IMG/VR virus record: IMGVR_UViG_3300044695_005266 | Coordinates: 1-64,000 of that record | Length of the DNA stretch: 64,000 bases | From: a virus | Direction: 5' to 3' (one strand) | Shown: in pieces, positions 53,062 through 59,990 of the stretch | Layout of the letters: each line of letters starts with the position of its first letter | How positions within the stretch are numbered: the first letter of the stretch is position 1 | The notes under the pieces: generated by a model | The model's input: the letters and a program-made list of their open reading frames with translations, nothing else | Databases searched by the model: none | Told to the model about the DNA's origin: nothing | Position numbers and translations under genes: made by a program

Positions 53062-53090
53062 TTGACTTGTAAACTTGTAAACATTAACAG
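53062..53090 (+). promoter_or_regulatory. Possible promoter with tandem TTGTAAAC
   Basis: TTGACT (53062-53067) is followed directly by two copies of TTGTAAAC (53067-53074 and 53075-53082). The start codon is at 53093 with no Shine-Dalgarno sequence. A -10 box is not obvious (TAACAG at 53085-53090 is poor). The same TGTAAAC core recurs inside the initiator gene, so the repeats may be initiator or regulator sites. Confidence 0.38.
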
Positions 53091-53092
53091 TC

Positions 53093-53968
53093 ATGGGTAT
53101 GTATGCAAAACTGATGAGCAGAATCACCGAATCCTCCTTAATGGAGGAAGCCGTTCCCGTTCGCTATGTCTTTATGATGATGCTGGCTATGGCCGATCCT
53201 CAAGGATACGTGATAGGGACTGATGTGGCGATTGCCCGCAGGATGAACATATCGGTAAAGGAGTTGCAGGATGCGCTTGTGCCGCTGATGTCGCCCGACG
53301 AAAGCTCCAATTCAAAGGAACAAGATGGTCGTCGCGTGATACTGTCTGACTGCGAGCGGGGATACTACTGCGTAAACTATTGCAAGTATCGGGATACGCG
53401 CAACGAAGAAGATAGGAGGGAATACATGAGGGACTATATGCGTAAACGCCGGAGCGGTAACGATGTAGCTGATGTAAACTCTTGTAAACTCGGTAAGCTG
53501 CCGTTAGCCCAAGTAGAAGCAGAAGAAAAAGAAGGAAGAAGTAAGAAGGAAGAAGTCGGTCAAACTTTGTCAAACGATGTCAAAGACCGTCAAACTGCAA
53601 CTCGCAAACCCGCGATGCTTCCTGATGCCGATTGGATTGCTGGACTGCAACGGATGGATGCCTATCGCGGCATCAACATTCCCGCTGAACTGCAAAAGGC
53701 TCAAGTTTGGTGTGAAGCGAAGCGTCGTAAATGTTCCCGTCCTTTCTTTGTGAATTGGATCAATCGTGCGTGCGCGGATCGGTCTGTCACGACGAACTTC
53801 CAGTTACAGAAACCCGCGAAATCCCGTGGACAGTGTATCGGGGAAGCAGGACAACGCTATGCCCTGTTGGAGAATTACAACGATTGGCCTAAACGTCCTG
53901 ACGGGACGAATCAGACTCCCGATGAAGTCGGGGATGCGGATTGGAAGAAACAACTACCTGCGCTATGA
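53093..53968 (+). CDS. Second replication initiator-like protein, 291 residues
   Basis: The N-terminal about 100 residues (MGMYAKLMSRITESSLMEEA, then YVIGTDVAIARRMNISVKEL) form the winged-helix domain typical of phage replication initiators. A charged low-complexity linker (about 140-165) follows, and then a C-terminal helical domain (WIAGLQRMDAYRGINIPAEL and FFVNWINRA). The linker DNA carries four 10-bp repeats and a purine tract. The helicase gene follows after one small gene, the P22-like order of initiator then DnaB. Role and origin location are inferred from this layout. Confidence 0.79.
   Translation: MGMYAKLMSRITESSLMEEAVPVRYVFMMMLAMADPQGYVIGTDVAIARRMNISVKELQDALVPLMSPDESSNSKEQDGRRVILSDCERGYYCVNYCKYRDTRNEEDRREYMRDYMRKRRSGNDVADVNSCKLGKLPLAQVEAEEKEGRSKKEEVGQTLSNDVKDRQTATRKPAMLPDADWIAGLQRMDAYRGINIPAELQKAQVWCEAKRRKCSRPFFVNWINRACADRSVTTNFQLQKPAKSRGQCIGEAGQRYALLENYNDWPKRPDGTNQTPDEVGDADWKKQLPAL
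53473..53595 (+). repeat. 10-bp iterons and purine tract inside the initiator gene, candidate origin
   Basis: Four copies of GTCAAAC (third copy GTCAAAG) begin at 53559, 53569, 53579 and 53589, an exact 10-bp period that places them on one helix face. Upstream, TGTAAACTC occurs at 53473 and 53483, also 10 bp apart. Between the two groups about 40 bases are almost only purines on the + strand (about 53514-53555). Iterons in the initiator gene beside an asymmetric tract recall the λ origin inside gene O. Confidence 0.58.
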
Positions 53969-54279
53969 ACTCTCAGAACGAACTCGACTTTTCCGGCCCC
54001 GCGCTGCGCGACAGTGGCATATCCAAGGTTCTCGCCAATAACGAGGAATGGAAGCAACGCTTTTTCACGGCTGCTGCGATGATCGTTCAAGCCCGTGGAA
54101 CAGTTACCAGCGATCTAGTGGTTGAGGCGATAGGCGAGCCGGATGGTAGCCCTAACGTCATTGGTGCGGCTATGCGGTCATTCGCTGTCAGCAACAACCT
54201 GCAAGTGGTTCACTACATGAAAAGCCAGAAGCCCAGGCGTCATGCTGCGATTGTCGCGGTATGGGGGAGAGTGATATGA
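53965..54279 (+). CDS. Small winged-helix-like hypothetical protein, 104 residues
   Basis: The start at 53965 (MNSQNELDFSGPALRDSGIS) overlaps the preceding stop as ATGA. The middle (TAAAMIVQARGTVTSDLVVE) and AAMRSFAVSNNLQVVHYMKS look like a small helical, possibly winged-helix domain. It lies between initiator and helicase and may help in helicase loading, but this is a guess from position. Confidence 0.76.
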   Translation: MNSQNELDFSGPALRDSGISKVLANNEEWKQRFFTAAAMIVQARGTVTSDLVVEAIGEPDGSPNVIGAAMRSFAVSNNLQVVHYMKSQKPRRHAAIVAVWGRVI

Positions 54280-55577
54280 GTGAACAGACTTACCTTCCGG
54301 CAATTCACCGGATGCTCCCTCAATCCGAAGAAGCCGAAAAAGGGGTGCTATCGTGCCTCGTTCTAAGCCCAAACGAGGTAGGTGCGATATGCAGCAAGAT
54401 GGGCATCACTCACAAGCACTTCCTGATTCCCGCTCACTCCCTGTTGTTTCGAGCGGCAACCGCGCTATGGAAAGCAGGGAAGCCCCTGGACTTCATCACC
54501 CTGACGCAGTTCCTCCGCGACAAGGGCAAGCTGGATCAAGCGGGTGGGGCTGCTGCCGTTTCCTCCCTGTTCACGTTCCTGCCAACTGCCGCCAACGCTG
54601 AATACTATCTTGGCTTACTCACGGAAAAGGCGATTGCTCGCGCTTTGATTCATATCGGGACAAAGTATGCGAGCAAGGCGTATGACGAGCAGGGCGGGGT
54701 CAATGCGCTCGCGGCTGAACTGCATAGGGAAGTCTGTGAACTACTAGGGCAGGGGCGGATCAAGGATCAGCCTATCAAGGAAGTCTTGAAGGAGATTTTG
54801 CAGGAGATAGCCAGCGGGAAAGAGGATGAAAGCAATCTGCCGACCTACATCCCGGCACTCGATCAGAACTTGAAGCTCTATCGTTCTGACTTTGTAGCTA
54901 TCAAGGGCGGCACGGGTAGCGGCAAATCCTCTCTAGGGTCACAGATTATCGTGGAGACGGCTATCAGGGGCAGCAACAACTTGTTTTTCCCGCTAGAAAT
55001 GTCAGCGAAGCAATGCCTTAAACGGGCTATCGCGGGCATATCCGGTCACAACATGGAGGCTGCGCGGTTCCAGATGAAGGTTGCGCTCAGGACAGGCGAT
55101 ATGTCAGGGACACAGCAGATGCAACAGGATGTCGCCGGAGCCGTGCAAAAGCTGATGGCGAGTAACCTACGGATGCCGAAGTCGTGCAGGACGCTCAACT
55201 CGATTATCGGGGAGTGCAGAAGCGCGAATGCGGAGAAGCAGCTAGATTATGTCCTCATAGACTACATACAATTATTGCACGTTGAAGGCAATTTCGGGAC
55301 TCGCCAACTCTCCATCGGTCACGCGACACAAACGCTCAAGCAGCTGGCCGACGAACTCAAGTGCATCATCATCACCCCGTCACAGGTGAATAAGGACGGG
55401 GTATCGCGGGAAGCTGCGGACATCGAGAACGACGCCAACTCTGTAATCGCCATTGACTACAACAAGGAGGACGGGACGCGCAAGGTGCGCGTGGAGAAGC
55501 AGCGCGAGGGTGCATCGGGTATCGAGGTTCCGCTGGAATGGAATGGGCCTTTAACCAAGTTTGAACCTATAAAATAA
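54276..55577 (+). CDS. dnaB: Replicative DNA helicase, DnaB-like
   Basis: The 433-residue protein has the DnaB N-terminal domain (LPQSEEAEKGVLSCLVLSPN, then GAAAVSSLFTFLPTAANAEY) and a RecA-type motor. The motor shows Walker A GGTGSGKSS (211-219), LEMSAKQCLKRAI (H1a-like), LDYVLIDYIQLL (Walker B), TQTLKQLADELKCIIITPSQ (H3) and the C-terminal EKQREGASG. It unwinds DNA 5' to 3' as a hexamer at the phage fork. The start at 54276 overlaps the previous gene as ATGA. The DnaC-like ATPase at 5002 is the probable loader. Confidence 0.93.
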   Translation: MSEQTYLPAIHRMLPQSEEAEKGVLSCLVLSPNEVGAICSKMGITHKHFLIPAHSLLFRAATALWKAGKPLDFITLTQFLRDKGKLDQAGGAAAVSSLFTFLPTAANAEYYLGLLTEKAIARALIHIGTKYASKAYDEQGGVNALAAELHREVCELLGQGRIKDQPIKEVLKEILQEIASGKEDESNLPTYIPALDQNLKLYRSDFVAIKGGTGSGKSSLGSQIIVETAIRGSNNLFFPLEMSAKQCLKRAIAGISGHNMEAARFQMKVALRTGDMSGTQQMQQDVAGAVQKLMASNLRMPKSCRTLNSIIGECRSANAEKQLDYVLIDYIQLLHVEGNFGTRQLSIGHATQTLKQLADELKCIIITPSQVNKDGVSREAADIENDANSVIAIDYNKEDGTRKVRVEKQREGASGIEVPLEWNGPLTKFEPIK

Positions 55578-55846
55578 TGAATACATACATCATAGATTGG
55601 GGCGCGGGAGCCACTGGCGGAAGATACGCCTTGGTTCAAGCGGAGACAATTCAAGAAGCAATAGATGCCATTGATGGAGCGGTTGGCTGGCCGTTTAAGA
55701 TTGGAGAGCTAGTAATTCCGATGTGCGAGGGTGCTAGATACGTGGATATTGATCCGCCTAAAAAGCCTTTTTTCGGAAAGAAGCTATCATCAATCAGAAC
55801 AAAATGGGTGGATGATTGGATTAAAGATCAACCGATATTCCCATGA
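55577..55846 (+). CDS. Hypothetical protein, 89 residues
   Basis: It starts one base into the helicase stop (TAATG) with MNTYIIDWGAGATGGRYALV. It is a compact mixed α/β sequence with AETIQEAIDAIDGAVGWPFK and an aromatic C-terminus. No motif is recognised. ATGA coupling to the next gene supports translation. Confidence 0.76.
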   Translation: MNTYIIDWGAGATGGRYALVQAETIQEAIDAIDGAVGWPFKIGELVIPMCEGARYVDIDPPKKPFFGKKLSSIRTKWVDDWIKDQPIFP

Positions 55847-56034
55847 AAATAACCGCCATGTCCGACGCATACGACAACTACGACGACCCTGATCCCGATA
55901 ACCTGCGCCATGAGTTCGGGAAGCCGAAGCGCAAGGGATTCGATTGCGCCGATGGATTTTGCGGGGCTGGCGATTGCCGGAAGTGCAATGGCGCGTATGC
56001 AGAGAAACGGGAGGAAGATGAAAACGCACCTTGA
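55843..56034 (+). CDS. Small acidic Cys-containing protein, 63 residues
   Basis: After an acidic start (MKITAMSDAYDNYDDPDPDN) the sequence CADGFCGAGDCRKC holds four cysteines that could bind one zinc. It overlaps the methyltransferase start by 17 bases. No function is assigned. Confidence 0.72.
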   Translation: MKITAMSDAYDNYDDPDPDNLRHEFGKPKRKGFDCADGFCGAGDCRKCNGAYAEKREEDENAP

Positions 56035-56653
56035 CCTTTTCAGCGGAATCGGAGGATTTGCGATAGCCGCGCAAGCCTGCGGATATACAACAATCGGCTT
56101 TTGCGAAAAAGAGAAATATGCACAACAAATACTCAAAGAACGGTTCGGAGCGGTTCTGGTTGACAGCACAAGCGCGGGACTACCGAAGCGTCACGGGGCG
56201 GGAGCACTTACAGCGGGAGAACGCCATGCAAAACTTGAATGTAGCAGCAGTATATTCCCAACGCTCCACCCCGACATCTTCGACCTCGACGGAGCCGACT
56301 ACGCCGGGGTTGACCTGCTCACAGGGGGATTTCCTTGCCAGCCTTTCAGTGTCGCCGGGAAGCGACGAGGCGCGGAAGATGACCGTGCGCTCTGGCCGGA
56401 AATGCTCAGAGTTATTAACGAAGCAAGACCCCGTTGGCTCATTGGTGAAAACGTTGCTGGAATCGTCACGATGGAACTCGACAATATCCTTTCTTCACTG
56501 GAAGCAATCGGTTACTCCTGCTGGCCGCTTGTTATTCCGGCTTGCGCCGTCGATGCCAGACACAGAAGGGACAGAGTTTGGATTGTGGCCCACGCCGACC
56601 GTTCAGGACAGCGACAAGGCGACGAAGAAGATGCGGAGCGAGCATCAAAATAA
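56018..56653 (+). CDS. C5-cytosine DNA methyltransferase (motifs I-VIII)
   Basis: It would methylate cytosine C5 in DNA. Motif I is DLFSGIGGF (6-14), motif IV is GGFPCQPFSVAG with catalytic Cys107, motif VI is ENVAG (144-148), and motif VIII is RHRRDRVWIV (181-190). At 211 residues it stops after motif VIII, so the target-recognition domain and motifs IX-X are missing from this frame. Relative to canonical members an extra segment (about 45-80) lies before PTLHPDIFDLDG. The start follows GAGGAAG at 56011-56017. Most of the gene overlaps another conserved-looking frame (56118-56948), which may supply the missing part. Confidence 0.88.
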   Translation: MKTHLDLFSGIGGFAIAAQACGYTTIGFCEKEKYAQQILKERFGAVLVDSTSAGLPKRHGAGALTAGERHAKLECSSSIFPTLHPDIFDLDGADYAGVDLLTGGFPCQPFSVAGKRRGAEDDRALWPEMLRVINEARPRWLIGENVAGIVTMELDNILSSLEAIGYSCWPLVIPACAVDARHRRDRVWIVAHADRSGQRQGDEEDAERASK

Positions 56654-56948
56654 CCTGACAGCGGTGGTTTTCAACAGTCCCATGTTTCCGACGCCAACTG
56701 CGAGGGATCACAAGGGCAGCTACACCCCGGAGGCGATGACACGGAAGGACGGCAAAAGCCGGATGGATGGGCTTCCGCAGGCAGCGGCATATCATGCGGA
56801 TGGAAACCCGAATCACAGTGGTTCGCTGAATCCGGCATGGGTCGAGTGGCTCATGGGATACCCCATCGGTCACACCGTTTGCGCGGATTGGGAAACGCCA
56901 TCGTCCCGCAAGTCGCGGAAGAAATCATCCGAGCAATCGCCACAATAG
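56118..56948 (+). CDS. Overlapping-frame protein with WPTPT and NPxWVEWLMG motifs
   Basis: This frame runs for 276 codons, 536 bases of them inside the methyltransferase gene in a different frame. Its sequence looks like a real phage protein. It holds LSVSPGSDEARKMTVRSG, WNSTISFLHWKQSVTPAG and LFRLAPSMPDTEGTEFGLWP, then repeated WPTPT/FPTPTARD elements and the ending LNPAWVEWLMGYPIGHT. The last elements also occur in the variable C-terminal part of phage C5-methyltransferases. It may be a separate recognition or accessory subunit. Start options are 56118 and 56226; the latter has GGGAGA five bases upstream. Confidence 0.68.
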   Translation: MHNKYSKNGSERFWLTAQARDYRSVTGREHLQRENAMQNLNVAAVYSQRSTPTSSTSTEPTTPGLTCSQGDFLASLSVSPGSDEARKMTVRSGRKCSELLTKQDPVGSLVKTLLESSRWNSTISFLHWKQSVTPAGRLLFRLAPSMPDTEGTEFGLWPTPTVQDSDKATKKMRSEHQNNLTAVVFNSPMFPTPTARDHKGSYTPEAMTRKDGKSRMDGLPQAAAYHADGNPNHSGSLNPAWVEWLMGYPIGHTVCADWETPSSRKSRKKSSEQSPQ

Positions 56949-57326
56949 ATGAACCCGCACACGATTAAACGCTTATTCCCGAATGCCTCTGCATCCCTGA
57001 TACAAGCCAACCTACAAGACTATGGACAAGCTCACGTTGATAATCCCCGGACGACTCCCGTTGTGGAATCAAATACTTGCGATGCACCACTGGAAACGAA
57101 AGAAGTTCAAGGACGCGCAGATGGACGATTTCTTGTCCGCGTTATCAGTTGCCGCAAGCGACTTGCAGATGAGGACGGGTTGTGCGAAAAATATGTTTTG
57201 GATTGCTGCCGATACGCTGGCCTCATTCCAGACGACTCGCCGGAACTCTGCAAAATTGAAACGAGCCAAAGGAAAGCCGCGAAAGGCGAAGCGGAGCATA
57301 CGATCATCGAAATAACACGACCATGA
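56949..57326 (+). CDS. RusA-like resolvase, C-terminal catalytic half
   Basis: It starts MNPHTIKRLFPNASASLIQA directly after the previous stop. Residues 72-96 (LADEDGLCEKYVLD, then CCRYAGLIPDD) match the RusA signature D-x-D-N-L-x-K-x-x-x-D with a following GLIxDD. Asp74, Asp76, Lys81 and Asp95/96 are the expected metal-binding and catalytic residues. The family resolves Holliday junctions as a dimer. The usual RusA N-terminal strand (IPGxxPSxN) is absent from this frame but present in the overlapping frame 57022-57315. Residues 1-55 are a different N-terminus. Confidence 0.75.
   Translation: MNPHTIKRLFPNASASLIQANLQDYGQAHVDNPRTTPVVESNTCDAPLETKEVQGRADGRFLVRVISCRKRLADEDGLCEKYVLDCCRYAGLIPDDSPELCKIETSQRKAAKGEAEHTIIEITRP
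57022..57315 (+). CDS. Overlapping-frame RusA-like N-terminal half
   Basis: Wholly inside the preceding gene in another frame, it starts MDKLTLIIPGRLPLWNQILA, which is the expected RusA N-terminal strand and PSxN loop, followed by a basic helix (HWKRKKFKDAQMDDFLSAL). Its later part (about 60-97) is Lys/Arg-rich and shows no RusA signature. Either two short proteins are made, or a shift into the overlapping frame makes a full RusA. I see no canonical slippery heptamer. Confidence 0.55.
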   Translation: MDKLTLIIPGRLPLWNQILAMHHWKRKKFKDAQMDDFLSALSVAASDLQMRTGCAKNMFWIAADTLASFQTTRRNSAKLKRAKGKPRKAKRSIRSSK

Positions 57327-57541
57327 ACACCGACGAACTATTCACCCTGCCCCCGTCACAACCTTCACCCCTGCAATCCGCTCGCAGGGCATTGGCTGAT
57401 GCTGAACGGGATTACGCCGCCGAGCGCGAACGCTGGAAAGAAAACTCGATTGAGCTAGAGCCGTATCGTCGTGCCGTGAACCGATACTCGGAACTCGTTA
57501 AAGCCGAAGAACTTAAAGAACTTAATAACCGCGCTGGGTAA
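57323..57541 (+). CDS. Small helical hypothetical protein, 72 residues
   Basis: It starts MNTDELFTLPPSQPSPLQSA and continues as a charged helix (ARRALADAERDYAAERERWK). It overlaps the RusA-like stop as ATGA. It may form a coiled coil. Function unknown. The 129 bases after it hold only a weak GGGT/ACCC hairpin before CTTTTT. Confidence 0.75.
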   Translation: MNTDELFTLPPSQPSPLQSARRALADAERDYAAERERWKENSIELEPYRRAVNRYSELVKAEELKELNNRAG

Positions 57542-57670
57542 ATTATCCCGCTTGTCTGCTGCTAAAGCCGTTCCTGTCTTTTGAAAAGAGTCACAGGGAT
57601 GAACTAAAGTGGTGGGTAAAGAACAAGTGCATCTGCATCGTGTGATGCGGGTGGCGCGACCCCTTTTTAC

Positions 57671-57973
57671 ATGAAAAAGCCAAAGCAGGAGGGTGATTTC
57701 GTAGCACAGTTTCACGCCTCAAAGCCTAAGCTGTCCGACTTCCTGATCAAGCATGACGTATGCACCTACTACTCGAAAAACTGGACAATCGGCAACCCGT
57801 GGATCGCGTGGTTTGCTCATCCGAAAGATGATCCAGAGCATCGCAGTTTCGTGCAACTTGTGGAGCGGTATTCGATGGAAGCGTGCGCTCGGCGCAACCT
57901 GTGCGCAACTGGACGGGATAGGGAGGATGCGTGCAGGAATCTAGCCAAGCTGAACAACCTGACGTTCCCGTAA
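57671..57973 (+). CDS. Hypothetical protein, 100 residues
   Basis: It starts MKKPKQEGDFVAQFHASKPK. It is Trp- and His-containing, with WTIGNPWIAWFAHPKDDPEH and a C-terminal helix with Cys residues (CARRNLCATGRDREDACRNL). No family is recognised. It overlaps the SWIM-type gene by 43 bases. Confidence 0.75.
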   Translation: MKKPKQEGDFVAQFHASKPKLSDFLIKHDVCTYYSKNWTIGNPWIAWFAHPKDDPEHRSFVQLVERYSMEACARRNLCATGRDREDACRNLAKLNNLTFP

Positions 57974-58194
57974 TACGCATATACGGTCACGGGTTGTTCT
58001 TCGTCCACTCCACGAATAGCGGGAAGGATTATCTCGTTGATCTGTCTGATCCGGAGTGGCCGGATGGACAATGTGACTGCGCCCATTTCCGCTATGTCCT
58101 GTATCCCTTGATCGTGCGCGGGTTCCCGCCTGCGAACAGGGCTTGCAAGCATATCGAAGCTGTGATTCAATCGGGTTTATGGAAAAAGACGTAA
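57931..58194 (+). CDS. SWIM zinc-finger-like protein, 87 residues
   Basis: GTG at 57931 follows GGGAGG at good spacing, one of the clear Shine-Dalgarno sites in this window. The sequence CDCAHF...ACKHIEAV has the CxC-x21-CxH pattern of SWIM zinc fingers, preceded by β-strands (GKDYLVDLSDPEWPDGQ). SWIM domains bind DNA or proteins in recombination factors and transposases. It may serve in recombination with the neighbouring genes. Confidence 0.74.
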   Translation: MQESSQAEQPDVPVIRIYGHGLFFVHSTNSGKDYLVDLSDPEWPDGQCDCAHFRYVLYPLIVRGFPPANRACKHIEAVIQSGLWKKT

Positions 58195-58697
58195 CGCCTG
58201 CCCCCGCCAGATCGGAATACTCGGATGAACAGAAAGACGCGCTCAAGGTTCTCGTTATCGAGATCGGGGTGACGGCAACGAGCAACCGATTAGGCATCCC
58301 CCGCACTACATTGCAATCGTGGGTGGATCGTTACGGCTGGCTCAAGGAGATTCCTAAGCACCTGCTTCCGACTCGCCGGAGGAACAAGATGAAGATGAAG
58401 CCGGGGGACGCGCTTGTGCAGGAGTTCAAGGACTTGGACGGCGATTCTCGGATCAACCTGGCGCGTGGACTGAACAAGGGTGCGCGGGCAATCGGGCAAA
58501 TGAACGGAATCGAAGTCGTGGAAAAAGCTACGGAAGTGAAATCCGTGGTGCAGAGCATCGCCATTACTCATGCTTGGGATTCAACCAGACCCGTGAACAA
58601 GGTGTCACTGTCCATCACGGGTAACGGCAAGGCGATTGAGGGTGCGGTGGAAGCTGAGTGGCAGGAGATTGGGGAAACGAATCTGTTGGAGGATTAA
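58179..58697 (+). CDS. Helix-turn-helix protein, 172 residues
   Basis: I used ATG 58179 (MEKDVTPAPARSEYSDEQKD). Residues about 17-52 form an HTH of the transposase/psq or small-terminase type: IEIGVTATSNRLGIPRTTLQ and SWVDRYGW. A basic segment (TRRRNKMKMK) and a mixed C-terminal domain follow. It could be a transcription regulator or a small terminase subunit, for which no other candidate exists here. It is the last gene of the rightward operon. Confidence 0.74.
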   Translation: MEKDVTPAPARSEYSDEQKDALKVLVIEIGVTATSNRLGIPRTTLQSWVDRYGWLKEIPKHLLPTRRRNKMKMKPGDALVQEFKDLDGDSRINLARGLNKGARAIGQMNGIEVVEKATEVKSVVQSIAITHAWDSTRPVNKVSLSITGNGKAIEGAVEAEWQEIGETNLLED

Positions 58698-58775
58698 AAG
58701 GGAATCGCCCCGCCCATGTCGAGACACGGACGAGGCGACTATCCATCACCACAATGAAAGGTTTATCCGTATTAA

Positions 58776-58925
58776 CTATTCCGGTGCTGCCGGGATTGCT
58801 GGTTGCGCGGGTTCGGGCTGCTCGGTTGTCGGGTTGTCGTCTGCACGGTCACGCTGTTCAAGCTCTCGGCGTATAGCCTCTGCGCGGGCGCGGTTAATGT
58901 CGAGGATGAAGTGGAGAAGGTTCAT
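58776..58925 (-). CDS. Small hypothetical protein, 49 residues, end of the right leftward operon
   Basis: It starts MNLLHFILDINRARAEAIRR and ends in a Pro/Glu/Ala tail. The ATG overlaps the upstream stop as ATGA. It faces the rightward operon end, with 78 bases between the converging genes and no convincing terminator there. Confidence 0.68.
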   Translation of the reverse strand: MNLLHFILDINRARAEAIRRELEQRDRADDNPTTEQPEPAQPAIPAAPE

Positions 58926-59080
58926 GGCTTTGCTTGTTTCATTTCCGCCCTTAGCTGTTTTGTAAGTTTTGCGAAAAAGTCCCGGCTGGTTCTTGCGCTT
59001 TCGTAGCGCATTCGCAGTAACTTAAAAGCCTGCAACTTCCTTGCCTTCTTTCTGGCGGATTTGGTGATTTTCTTTTTCAT
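58922..59080 (-). CDS. Very basic small protein, 52 residues
   Basis: It starts MKKKITKSARKKARKLQAFK after an excellent Shine-Dalgarno GGAGGTGAAG, which fixes the start at 59080 although the frame is open further upstream. It is helical and Lys/Arg-rich, likely nucleic-acid binding, without recognisable family. Confidence 0.74.
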   Translation of the reverse strand: MKKKITKSARKKARKLQAFKLLRMRYESARTSRDFFAKLTKQLRAEMKQAKP

Positions 59081-59292
59081 GACTTCACCTCCCCGCCTAT
59101 GCCTCGCGCTATTGTCGCGGCTGCGATGTCGCGGTTTGTCACTGTCTGCCCCATAAAAATATGCGTTGCAACGTATCGGATTGCCACGATCTCCCCTGCC
59201 AGATTGCGGGTTGTCAGCATATCGGTCACGGTGCATTCCGTTGCGTGCTTGCCTATCGGGGTGAACTTTGTGCCTATCGGGTAGTAGTTCAT
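59077..59292 (-). CDS. Hypothetical protein, 71 residues
   Basis: It starts MNYYPIGTKFTPIGKHATEC and is β-rich (CTVTDMLTTRNLAGEIVAIR), like a small SH3-like barrel. It is coupled by ATGA at both ends. No function can be given. Confidence 0.76.
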   Translation of the reverse strand: MNYYPIGTKFTPIGKHATECTVTDMLTTRNLAGEIVAIRYVATHIFMGQTVTNRDIAAATIARGIGGEVKS

Positions 59293-59990
59293 GCTGCAAC
59301 CTCCTGCAACGCTGCTACGGTGTTCTGCAATTCTTCGACTATCGCTCCTATCGGGGCTGCAACTCTTACCCTGCGCCCCATTTCCACGGCTACGCTGTAA
59401 GGGTGGACGGCAACGCCTACGGGATGCCCGATTGCACGCTTCCTGCGCCCCGCCTTGGGCTTTTTAGCGGTAATCGGTGGTGGGAGTGCCTGTCCCCGCC
59501 TTTCGTCGTGGAGCATCCCGTCTGTAAGTCCAGCAATAAACTGCCGTTTCACGTTCTGCTCGATGCCCGGTGTCTTGGCGAACTCCTGCCATAGTCGGGC
59601 GAAACTTTTGCCGATGGATTCCGCCAGTGAGCGCAAGCCGGGCATAGCGGAAGCGGGGGAGGCTATGCGGATTTCTAGCTTGGCTCCGGCATAGCGGAAG
59701 CTCCCCGCCAGCCCTAGCTGGCTTTCAAATGCCCACTTGATAGCGGAAGCTATATCTCCATCAGCATCCGGCAATTCAATCAGCGGTTGCGCTTCGCCTC
59801 GGATGCAATGGGAAAAGGCGAAGCCGGAAAAAATGTCGCCTGTTGCTTCTGGTGGAGTGGTGAAGTCGTAGCGGGTGCAAAGTTTGGCGAGCTTCGCGGC
59901 TGCGCTTTCGCGCTCTCCATCGGTTCCGCGTTCCGCGAGTGCTGTTAGCTTCGCGTGAAGTGTCCAGTGTTTCGGGGTTGCGGGGTTCAT
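59289..59990 (-). CDS. DUF2786-like protein, 233 residues
   Basis: The N-terminus HAKLTALAERGTDGERESAA followed by AAKLAKLCTRYDF resembles the DUF2786 helical motif (KIxxLLxLAxxxxxxEAxxAxxKAxxLxxxY). The central domain (about 80-150) is α/β with QEFAKTPGIEQNVKRQFIAG, and the C-terminus is basic then hydrophobic. DUF2786 proteins are common in phages with unknown role. It is the largest gene of the proximal part of this operon. Confidence 0.78.
   Translation of the reverse strand: MNPATPKHWTLHAKLTALAERGTDGERESAAAKLAKLCTRYDFTTPPEATGDIFSGFAFSHCIRGEAQPLIELPDADGDIASAIKWAFESQLGLAGSFRYAGAKLEIRIASPASAMPGLRSLAESIGKSFARLWQEFAKTPGIEQNVKRQFIAGLTDGMLHDERRGQALPPPITAKKPKAGRRKRAIGHPVGVAVHPYSVAVEMGRRVRVAAPIGAIVEELQNTVAALQEVAA

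Noticed and set aside
57095-57150. Programmed -1 frameshift site joining the two RusA-like frames
   Set aside because: No X-XXY-YYZ heptamer was found at a sensible position. A shift remains possible but is not supported by a recognisable signal.
57542-57670. Extra small gene between the helical protein and the 100-residue protein
   Set aside because: No frame with a sensible start and length was found. Only a GGGT/ACCC hairpin before CTTTTT is visible, too weak to annotate.
58698-58775. Bidirectional terminator between converging operons
   Set aside because: Only weak 4-5 bp stems without T runs are visible.
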